A stretch of DNA of 64,000 bases. Source: Aquila chrysaetos chrysaetos (lineage: Eukaryota > Chordata > Aves > Accipitriformes > Accipitridae). Positions 1-10,900 of the stretch are shown piece by piece. The first letter of the stretch is position 1. The number at the start of each line of letters is the position of its first letter. A program made the position numbers and the translations under genes. Below the pieces are notes generated by a model. The model did no database searches. It was not told the DNA's origin and was given only the letters and a program-made list of their open reading frames with translations. The DNA lies in assembly GCF_900496995.4 (NCBI RefSeq), contig NC_044027.1:17384743-17448742 (forward strand), written 5' to 3'.

Positions 1-938
1 AAATCGGTCCCTCTGCGTGTACAACGAGCCGGCACCAAGCGTAGAGGCTTCCCTCGCGCTGCTCTGCCGTGGGGCTGCCCATGGCCGTGGCTCCACCTCC
101 CCGTGCCACGGCACAGCTGGAGGAAATCTGGAGGAGCTTTGGGAACCAGCCAGCCAGAGCTTCCTCCCTCCTCCTCCTCCTCCTCCTCCTCCTCCTGGAG
201 GGCACCGAGGCGGTGGCTTGGCCGCAGCCAGCACCCGAGGCAGCAGCACCAGGCAGCTGCCCCACTCGCAGCCCATCGCCCTGGGGGGGTCGGCGCTGCC
301 GGTGGCCCCGTTCTTCTGCCCTGATGCTCGCGCTGGGAAAAGCGAGCCGAGGCCGAGGGGCTGGGGGATTCTGCTGAGCCAATTCCTGTTTGCCGGCCTC
401 CTGCTTCCGCTCGCGCAGAGCCGCAGCCGGTGCACAATTGCAGGAAGCCGTGAGCTGTTTCCTGCCCTCGGCAGTGGCCATAGAAACCCCTGGGGGGACG
501 GGGACGGGGCAGGCGGGGAGGGGAAGGCTCTGGAAAATAGCAAAGGCCAGTTCGGGAGATACTGGCTGACAGGGAAGATAAGGGTTCGGAGGGAACGTGT
601 CCCTCGGCTGGACGTAAACAGGAAAAGCGGCTGAGAGGGACCGGGGCGGGGAGTGCAAGGGAGGAAAGACACCCCGAGCGGCGCTTCCCTGCCAAAGGAA
701 GTGTGCAGCGCTTTAACGCAACCCAGATTGCCAGGGCTTAAAGGATTCGTGGGGGGCCCGGGGTCACGGGGGACCGGGAATGGAGGAGATGGCCCCAGCT
801 GGGCTGCCCGGGGGCAGTGGGGAAGCCCAGAGCCTGTGCCAGGGCTGGCAGCAGCCCAGGGCAGGGGACGGGGGTATCAGGGTCTTGGGCCAGCCGTCGT
901 TTCAGACCGGGTGTCAGCGGGTGCTTGTGCCTGTGCAG
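1..938 (+). other. NOTCH1: NOTCH1 intron 15 (3' part, cut by window edge)
   Basis: This GC-rich sequence lies upstream of the first recognisable NOTCH1 exon and ends in a pyrimidine-rich acceptor with AG at 937-938. It contains a TCC microsatellite. Several reading frames stay open because of the high GC content, but none resembles a protein I know. No coding exon was recognised, so the preceding NOTCH1 exons lie outside the window. Confidence 0.8.
167..196. repeat. (TCC)n microsatellite
   Basis: About ten uninterrupted TCC/CTC triplets inside a NOTCH1 intron. It is a polypyrimidine run on the + strand, and translates as poly-Leu, poly-Ser or poly-Pro in spurious reading frames. Confidence 0.9.
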
Positions 939-3900
939 GAGCCACCTGCGAGGACGTGCTGGCCCCCTGCGCTGGCGGCCCGTGCAAGAACGGTGGCGAG
1001 TGCCGGGAGTCGGAAGACTACGAGAGCTTCTCCTGCAGTTGCCCATCCGGCTGGCAAGGTAGGGGCATGGCCCGTCTGGGGGTTCAGCACACCCCGCGCT
1101 TCTCGGCTGCTCAGGGAGTGAAAGACGGAGAGGAGGGAGGGTGGCCAGGGACCGGCAGCGGGCAGGTGGCTGCCTGCGTGCCCTGCCAGACGGCAGCAGC
1201 CCTGCACAGTGCCCGGCCCTGGGGAGGGTCCTGACCTGCCCCACGGCTCAGCAGGGTGGATGCGATGCAGCCGTCACCCGCACCCCTTGGTGAGGGCGGT
1301 TTGCTGCGAGGGCTCCCGCCCTGGTGCGAGCGGTGCCCAAGACATCATCGTCGTCCCCGGGGGCTTTCGCCAGCGCCTCCAGCCCACGTGGTCCCCTTCC
1401 CGCTCTGTCCCGCAGGTCAGACCTGCGAGATTGACATCAACGAATGCGTGAAGAGCCCCTGCCGCAATGGGGCCACGTGCCAGAACACCAACGGGAGCTA
1501 CCGCTGCGCCTGCAGAACCGGCTTCACCGGCCGCAACTGTGACACCGACATCGACGACTGCAAGCCCAGTAAGAGCAGGGGTTGCTCCGTGGACCACGCT
1601 CAGCCTGGCCCCGAGCCGTCAGCTTCGTTGCCCTTCCTGGGGCTGGGATTTTCCTTCCCATGCATGGGCGAGCCTCGGCCGCTGCTTTGGCTTGGGCCGT
1701 GCTGCCAGCCCTGCCCGGGCTTTTGGGCCGCCTCAAGCACGTCCCGGTTGAGTTGCGTCAGTCCAAGGCCAGATGAGAGCTGGCAGGAAGGAGGCTGGGG
1801 GGAGAGAGTGATGGGTGGGCAGCAAGCAAGCGTGTCCCATGTGCCCTCCTTGTGCCCAGTCTCCCGGTGGGGCTGGCCCAGCCTCTGCCTGGTCCACGGG
1901 CTCTGTCCCATCCCTCCACGCGGCCAGGGGACATGTGCCAGGACAGTGCTGTGGGGCAGCTCCCGGGCAGGGCTGCTGCACCAGGCCTGGACCCATTGCA
2001 CCTTCACATGTACGTCCCTCCTCTCCAGATCCGTGCCATAACGGTGGCTCCTGCTCCGATGGCGTCGGCACGTTCTTCTGCGAGTGCCTGGCTGGTTTCC
2101 GTGGGCCCAAGTGCGAGGAAGACATCAACGAGTGTGCCAGCAACCCCTGCAAGAATGGTGCCAACTGCACCGACTGCGTCAACAGCTACACCTGCACCTG
2201 CCCCTCCGGCTTCAGCGGCATCCACTGCGAGAACAACACGCCTGACTGCACGGAGAGGTACAGCCCCGCGCGGCTCCTGCTGCGGGCGCAGCCTTTGTCA
2301 GGGCTGGAGCAAGGGGCTGAGGTCCTTGCGCTGCCCCGTAGCCCTGGGCCAGTTTGTGGGGGCTTTGGCGTGGAGCACGACCAGCGGTGACTCACTGGGA
2401 TGTGATGTCTGTGTTCCCAGCTCCTGCTTCAATGGTGGGACCTGCGTGGATGGCATCAACACCTTCACCTGCGTCTGTCCGCCCGGTTTCACGGGCAGCT
2501 ACTGCGAGCATGACATTAACGAGTGCGACTCCAAGCCGTGCCTGAACGGGGGCACGTGTCAGGACAGCTACGGGATGTACAAGTGCACTTGTCCGCAGGG
2601 ATACACCGGGCTCAACTGCCAGGTAGAGGAGCCTTGGGCCGTCAGCTGCTGACCCCAGCGCCTGTCCGTGCATGCTGGCTGTGGGGATTTGGGGGATCAC
2701 TGCAGCCTCCACTCCTGCAGAAGCCCTGCTGGGTCCTGACCCCCATCCCTTGCTCTGCTCCCCCCAGAACCTGGTGCGTTGGTGCGATTCCTCTCCCTGC
2801 AAAAACGGAGGCAAGTGCTGGCAGACCAACAACCTGTACCGCTGCGAGTGCAACAGCGGATGGACAGGGCTCTACTGCGATGTCCCCAGTGTCTCCTGCG
2901 AGGTGGCCGCTAAGCAGCAAGGTCAGTCCCTGCCGTGTGTACGGCCTCACAGGTCTGGGGAGGGGTCTCCAGTTGCCCCCGTGTTGGGCTCTGAGCAGAG
3001 ACATGCTCAGTTCTCTTGGTGAGGATCTTTGGCACAACCAGAGCGATCTCAAGGATTGCACCCCCCGAGGCTGCGGTCCTGGCTGTGATCCCCAGGACGT
3101 GTCCCTGCGGTGCGTGTGTGTCACCGAGGTCCCCGCGTCTCACTCTACTCTCCCCGGCAGGTATCGATGTAGCACATCTCTGCAGGAATTCGGGGCTCTG
3201 TGTGGACACCGGCAACACTCACTTCTGCCGCTGCCAGGCCGGCTACACCGGCAGCTACTGCGAGGAGCAGGTGGACGAGTGCTCCCCCAACCCCTGCCAG
3301 AATGGAGCCACCTGCACAGACTACCTGGGAGGCTACTCCTGCGAGGTGAGTGCCGCGGGGGACGGAGATGTACAGGGAGAAAGCGCCAGTTACTGCCTTT
3401 CTGCTGCCCAAGGAGCTGCCCCAGCTTCAGGCTGGCTCAGTGCCCCTTGAGAGGGTTGAAGGCTGGGGTGCTGGCTGTGCTCCTGCAGCCATGTGGGAAT
3501 TGAGTGAACCTCTCTGATAGTTCCCCTTTTCCCTCCTTGCAGTGTGTGGCTGGTTATCATGGAGTTAACTGCTCAGAGGAGATCAATGAGTGTTTGTCCC
3601 ACCCATGCCAGAATGGAGGAACCTGCATCGATCTCATCAATACCTACAAATGCTCCTGCCCCAGAGGAACTCAAGGTAAATTAATTCCCCAGGCTGGGGC
3701 ATTAGTGGGCTGAGTGCAGATATCCTCGGTATCTGCTCATTAGCTGCTTGGGCTAGCGGAAGCAAATGCAACGGTAGAGGTTTGTGTTTGCCTGCGAGCT
3801 TAGCCATCAAGGCCATGCAACCTTGGACGTGAGCTGCGCGGTGCTGCGTGCCTCCTGCCAGCGCGGCGGCTCAGACTGCCATTGAATTGGTCAGGCTCAG

Positions 3901-5282
3901 CCCCTTCGCAGGGAAGGTTCACACAAGTGACCACCAGGCACCCCGATACTGTTTGATGAGCTGTGTGGGTTGTTCCCCCATTTCTCTAGGGGTGCACTGT
4001 GAGATCAATGTGGATGACTGCAGCCCTTTCTTTGATCCTGTCACCCTGGGGCCCAAGTGCTTTAACAATGGCAAGTGCACGGATCGGGTAGGTGGCTACA
4101 GCTGCATCTGCCCCCCTGGCTTTGTAGGGGAGCGCTGCGAGGGAGACGTCAACGAGTGCCTGTCCAACCCCTGCGACGCCCGCGGCACCCAGAACTGCGT
4201 GCAGCGGGTCAATGACTACAAATGCGAGTGCCGACCTGGCTATGCAGGTGAGCGCTGCGTCCCCCCGCTCCCAGCACCCCATCCTGCAGCCCCCCCAGCC
4301 ACCCCAAGCATCTCGCATGCCTTCCTCTGCTTCTCACATGCTCCTCTCCCTCGGCAGGCCGTCGCTGCGACACCGTGGTGGACGGCTGTAAAGGCAAACC
4401 CTGCAGGAACGGTGGAACGTGCGCGGTTGCCAGCAACACCGGCCGTGGCTTCATCTGCAAATGCCCCCCGGTACGTGCCTGCTCCTCTCCAGCTCTGAGC
4501 ATGGGATGTTGCACGGGCCCTGCAAGTCAGCCCCTTGCACAGAGGGGCAGTCAGGGGGCCAGTTGAGCCCCTGAGGCTTCCCTGGCTGAGATAGCCAGGG
4601 GTAAGCATGGAGGGGAAGATGCTTTACTGTGGCTGCTCGCTGGAGCGAGGTGTATCCGTATATACATACCCTGCTCACTTGCAAGGAGACTGGCTTAGGG
4701 TCAGGGAGAAAGAGGTGGCTGAGCCCTGCAGGTATGACGCACAGCTCTGTAGGACAGGCTCTTCCCTGGTTGACCATTATTTGCACCACGTAAAGGTGGA
4801 GCAGGCAGCTATGGAGAAGAGCTCCCTTCATTTTGAGGGGGATGCTCTAGCGGGGATTACATTCAGATTATTCTTACCCATCACTAGTTTCAGGGGACGC
4901 ACCAGAGCCGTGTCCCGATTCACTGGGTTTGTGCCGAGTTTCCCAGAACACACACGTGTGTTAGGCTGCTCGTAGGACAGCGCCAGTGATTCTGATTCCC
5001 TCCTTGCTGTCACCTCCCCAGGGCTTCGTGGGTGCCACCTGCGAGAATGACTCCCGCACCTGTGGGAACCTGCACTGCCTGAACGGTGGCACCTGCATTT
5101 CCATCCACAAGAGCTCCAAGTGCATGTGCACGCCGGCCTTCACGGGTCCTGAGTGCCAGTACCCGGCCAGCAGCCCCTGCACATCCAACCCCTGCTACAA
5201 CGGGGGCACCTGCGAGTTCTTCAGCGATGCCTCCCCCTACTACCGCTGCAACTGCCCTGCCAACTTCAACGGCCTCAACTGC
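939..5282 (+). CDS. NOTCH1: NOTCH1 EGF-like repeats 22-36 (exons 16-25)
   Basis: Fifteen EGF modules, each with six cysteines. Several start with the calcium-binding D-I/V-N-E-C or D-D-C signature, including EGF23, 24, 25, 27 and 33. O-fucose consensus sites (CxxGGTC/CxxGGSC) are visible in EGF24, 26, 27, 31, 35 and 36, and O-glucose sites (CxSxPC) in EGF25, 27, 28, 31 and 33. These are the positions modified by POFUT1 and POGLUT1 and tuned by Fringe in the known receptor. EGF32 (exon 23) has the long first loop before its second cysteine that human EGF32 also has. Exon borders cut across modules rather than between them. Confidence 0.95.
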
Positions 5283-7942
5283 CACATCCTTGACTTTGAT
5301 TTCCAAGGTGGGATCGGGCAGGATATCATCCCACCCAAAATTGAGGAGAAGTGCGAGATCGCAGTTTGCGCGGGGTATGCCGGCAACAAGATCTGCGATG
5401 GGAAATGCAATAACCATGCCTGTGGCTGGGATGGGGGTGACTGCTCCCTCAATTTCAACGACCCGTGGAAGAACTGCTCCCAGTCTCTGCAGTGCTGGAA
5501 GTACTTCAACGATGGCAAGTGCGACTCTCAGTGCAATAATGCTGGCTGCCTGTACGATGGATTTGACTGCCAGAAATATGAAGGGCAGTGCAAGTAAGTG
5601 ACTTGCTCATTGACCCTATTGTTTTAAAGCCATGACCTCTGTGCTGATCGTCTTGGGGTATTTTCTGGTTGCATCTGCTGAAGCTCCAAGTGTAGACCTG
5701 TTGTTGTTCACTCTCTACGTTCTGTTCTGCTGCCTATGGGGCTGCAACTCAAGCAACCGCATTTCCCTGTCATCTTACTGAGTTTATATACACTTGGAAG
5801 CTCTCTGGGTTTGGCTCATTCCAGATGGTTTCCCCATCCTTGCCTGTATCACGCCATAGAAGTGAATTCTCCAACTCACAGTAGTAACACAGTGAGTTTC
5901 ACTGTAGGGACACCCCAGATAGAAGAGCAGCCAGAAAACATGATGATGTTAACATCCAGGCATTTACCAAACATTGTCTTTGGCAACAGCAGGAACTTAA
6001 TCCCAGATTCCTGGACAAACTCTGGTCTGAGTAACTTATTCTGTGTTCCCATGTCTTCTCTAAGTCACAGTAATTTGTCCCTTTTTGTGACATCTAAATT
6101 GCAACTTACAATTTAATAGCTGCTATCTTTCACCTGCAGAGGTGAATGCTACACAGCGCTGCATGAAACAGTTGCCTTCTATGTAAACTGGTTTAGTGTC
6201 TATCAGGATGAAGAATATTTATACAAAAGAGAGGTCCTTGTGGACCACTGCTGCTTTTCTCAGCAGATAGGTAATATGCACAGTACTTGGTCTAATTCAT
6301 TCTTCTGCCTTTCTTTTTCTTCTGCCCAGCCCTCTGTATGATCAGTACTGCAAAGATCACTTCTCAGATGGTCACTGTGACCAGGGCTGCAATAATTTTG
6401 AGTGCGAATGGGATGGTCTGGACTGTGCAAACAACATGCCAGAGAAGCTTGCAGATGGCACACTGGTGGTGGTGGTCCTGATCACTCCCGAGAACCTGAA
6501 GAACAACTCTTTCAACTTCCTACGGGAGCTGAGCCGCGTGCTGCACACCAACGTGGTCTTCAAGAAGAACCCCAAGGGAGAGTATATGATCTTTCCATAT
6601 TACGGCAATGAGGAGGAGCTGAAAAAGCATTACATCAAGAGGTCAACAGAGGACTGGTCAGATATGTCTAGTGCTGTCATCAACAAAGTAAAGAGCAGCC
6701 TCTACTCCAGGGCTGGCAGGAGGCAGAAGAGGGAGCTCGATCAGATGGACATCAGAGGGTAAGGGGGACCAGTGGGTTCCTTTTTCACAGAGCAGCATTT
6801 GTTTTCTGTGTTGATAATAGTAACACGCTATAAAGGGAAGGATGTAGGCCAGATAATTGTATTTAGACGTTGCTTTCTATGTGAATAGAAACCGGATTTT
6901 GCTCTCATGTGGGAAAAGCAAGTGATCGCTCAGCAATCCCTGATACAATGCTGCAGCGACTCTCACGATTGAAGGAGTCCTGTGTATTGTTGGGAGCCAG
7001 GGCTAGGCTGGGTGGGACCTGGAAGCAGAGGTTGGCCTGACCGACTGTCTGACTTCAGGAAGTCATTAAGTTAAGCCACAATTTCTCCCTGGGAAATGCT
7101 TTCTAGAGCTTTGTTGTAAAACTCAATTACTGCAAACTGTGTTTGGAGATCCTTGGTGTAAACATATAGATCTAACCTTCTCCCTCTCTGTGGGCTCAAT
7201 CAAAAGCCACTGAAAGCAAAGGAGTTAGAGCACCGAAACAGATCTGAAAAGATCTGAAGACTCCCAAACAGCATTATTTAAGATACTGTAGTGTCTGGGT
7301 AATTCTAAAACACTGTGAAGCAGAGACTCCCTTCCATTCCTGTAGATAAGGAGTTAGATTTCACAGTGTTCATTGAGGCAAATCCAATAGACCATGAGTG
7401 TGAGCTGGAGGGCTTGGGCCGCAGGGAAGCAAGGAGATGGGTTCCCACCTTCCAGTTCCCACTGATGGGGGGTTAAGGAGGGAAGGGAGATAGGGCTCAT
7501 CTGTCTGCTCAGTGTGGTCGTTGCTCCGTGTTTCTCATTGACTCTTCTCTCGCACAGATCCATCGTCTACTTGGAAATTGATAACCGCCAGTGCATCCAG
7601 TCGTCTTCCCAGTGCTTCCAGAGTGCAACCGATGTAGCGGCGTTCCTGGGTGCCTTGGCCTCCCTTGGCAACCTGAACATACCCTATAAAATAGAAGCCG
7701 TTAAAAGTAAGTATGGCTGGTCGGCTGGGGAGGAGAGACAGCCAAAACTTTCCAGCCTTATCCATGTTTAGTTGTCTGTCAGCTGGCTGCATTTGAGCAC
7801 AGTCTGGTTTTAATAACCTTGCATCGTTTTTGGTTTGGGTTTTTTTTGCTTTAAGTCTGTTCTTAAAAAAATTGCAAAAACAGTTTATTATTTTTGCTTA
7901 TTCCAGACTTATTTCAAAATCATTATCATGATAAAAGTTATT

Positions 7943-7973
<31 letters not shown>

Positions 7974-10900
7974 CCCAACCAGCTCCAATCAATCAGTGAC
8001 ATGCAAGGAGTTGAAGTTTGTATCTTGAAAATCCCCCCTAAATCCTTTTGTCTTAACAGCTCAATGCAAGCGCAATGATTTGAAGTTTGCTAATCCTTTT
8101 CCTTAAAGGAGAAAAAAGTGAAGCTGTCTCCTGATGCAGGCTGGCTTGTGCAGCCGAGAATTTGCCGATAGTTTGCAATTCTGATTAATAGCGTATAAAA
8201 TGACCTTATTTTGGGGGGGCTGATTGAGATCAGACTTAGGTACCTCTATTAACTAATTTTCCTTCATTTCCACTCTGTCACTGGTTTGCTATGCAGCTTA
8301 ATGTCTCAGCATCTCTTTGTGCCCCACTGTTTTGTAGGTGAAACAGCTGAGCCCACGAAGAACTCCCAGCTGTATCCTATGTACGTGGTGGTGGCTGCGC
8401 TGGTCTTGCTTGCTTTCTTTGGAGTGGGAGTACTGGTGTCTCGTAAGCGGCGCAGGGAGCATGGGCAGCTTTGGTTCCCAGAGGGCTTCAAAGTGACAGA
8501 GTCGAGCAAGAAGAAGCGACGAGAACCACTTGGGGAGGATTCTGTTGGACTGAAGTGAGTAATTTGCTTACTAACCCATTAAACACAGTGCAGCGGGGCT
8601 GCTTGGGGCTCTTCTGAAAGAAACCATCGGAGTTTTGTTCTCTAGTGCATCACATTGGCATAGCGGGGAGGAGAAAAATCAGGTTTCTTAAAGTTCTGCA
8701 TGGGGAAAGCAGTATTCCCATCTGGAGGAGGTTTTTAAATGCTTCGTGGTCCGTTTGCACTTGGCAAAAAATGAAGGGCAACCTGAGGGGAACCTCCTGG
8801 AAATTGCCTTCTTGATTCTTCTTTCAGTTTGTGCATGTAGATAAGCAGAGTCCACCACAGACTAGTTCCTGCAGAGGAGCTAATTTTTTGTACGGTTTGA
8901 TTTTTAAAGACCCCTCAAAAATGCTTCGGATGGCACGCTGATGGATGACAACCAAAATGAGTGGGGTGATGAGGAGACCTTGGACACCAAGAAGTTCAGG
9001 GTAAGCTCACTGCCACATTCCCTTTCTGTGCTGCAAGTAATCACTCGCTGGGTTTTGTCACGGAAGGAGCAGAGCGCTGCGGAAAGCAGCAGAGCAGAGG
9101 GACCCTGGGGGGCCCAGTCTGCACTACGCATCGCTGCTGCAGGCTCCTTTGCAAACCCGCGTGTGACAAACTCACCTTTGAGACTTGCGGAGCTTCCCAC
9201 GTTAGAGCTCAGCCCCCTCCTCCCGCCCGGACTCGTGCGCTTTGCTCGGTGCTCATTTCCCGCTGTCGTTCCCCAGTTCGAGGAGCAGGCGATGCTGCCT
9301 GACACGGACGATCAGACGGATCACAGGCAGTGGACCCAGCAGCACCTGGATGCCGCTGACCTGCGCATATCCTCCATGGCACCTACCCCGCCGCAGGGGG
9401 AAATCGACGCAGACTGTATGGATGTCAACGTCAGAGGTCCCGGTAAGGTGGACTCCTTTCACTTCTGTGCTGCTTGTCAGCTAATCTAAAATCCTCCCTT
9501 ACCCCTTGCAGATGAGCAGTTCCAGACAGCCCTACCTGTCTCCATTTCTAGTACGGACTCGCGTTCTGCATCGCATGGTTGTTGTTGTGCCTCATTTAGA
9601 GATAGACCCTGTCACGTTTTGCTTTCCATGAGATCTCTTTTGTTTAATCACTGAGACGGAAGTTAGAGAATACAGAAGTACCTATTAAATCATCCAGTTT
9701 ATCTCTCTGCCACTCCTAGATTCCTCTCCTCCCACCGAACTGCACATTTCACAGTCTTATTTTCAGGTTTTTAACTATATTAGTAGTTAATAGGCTTTTA
9801 AATTATTACAAACATTTGGTCTTCCCCACATCCGTGAAATTGTCCTCTGAAATAATACAAATATTTAAGGCTGTGCTGTACCGTACTCAAGTTTGCTTTG
9901 AGCAACCTTCCTTATAAATTGCGCCTTAACATGTTAGTGTGCAAGGTAGCAGATGAAATAGGAAAATCAGCGAGCGGTGAGATACCACTAAGGAATTTCA
10001 GATCCATATCAGAGGAAGGATATTCGTGTTTGATGTTTAGAACCAGTCAGGAACTCGGTCTTGATGCACCCATGAGAATAAGCATCTATCACAGACAGAG
10101 CATCTTGCTGAGCCGCCTGCATTACAGAAGGGTAAAAAGCCTTTTTTCACCGAGTTCCCCTGTGCTTTTCAGATGGCTTCACCCCTCTCATGATCGCCTC
10201 GTGCAGTGGAGGAGGGCTGGAGACTGGCAATAGCGAAGAGGAAGATGATGCTCCCGCCGTCATCTCAGATTTCATTTACCAAGGCGCCAGCTTACACAAC
10301 CAGACTGACCGCACTGGCGAGACGGCGCTTCACCTGGCTGCCAGGTACTCCCGCTCGGACGCTGCCAAGCGCCTGCTGGAAGCTAGTGCCGATGCGAACA
10401 TCCAAGATAACATGGGCAGGACGCCTCTCCACGCCGCCGTCTCTGCCGATGCCCAAGGAGTCTTCCAGGTAATTGATCCTGTCGCCACAAGTCTTGGGGT
10501 TTTCTGGGGAAGGTACTGGTGCTACATGTTGAGTCAGTCACACAACTGAAGTTATTGCAGGGTCTCCAGCTTGCCCTGAGAAAGCGTGGGGTGAAAGTCT
10601 TGAAAACTGAAGCCCCTATTATCTTAGGGCAGGGCACAGCAAAACAGCAACCCCGTAGCTGCCCTCGGATGTGCAGCCCCAGACTGGGAGCAGGGACTGG
10701 AGGGACCAGCCTCTGGAAAGGGGCCTGCAGGTCCTGAGACCTGGGTACCTGGAGTGTCTGCTGTCTGTCCCTCCTAACATTTGTGTTTCCTGCGTTTTGG
10801 CCCGTGTTGTGGCAGATCCTGATTAGGAACAGGGCAACCGATCTCGACGCCCGAATGCATGATGGGACCACTCCTCTGATCTTGGCCGCTCGCTTGGCTG

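Noticed and set aside
17-634. Open frames of up to 205 codons in the first 0.9 kb
   Set aside because: Long frames are expected in GC-rich sequence. They include the TCC repeat translated as homopolymers, lack similarity to any protein, and lie where a NOTCH1 intron is required.
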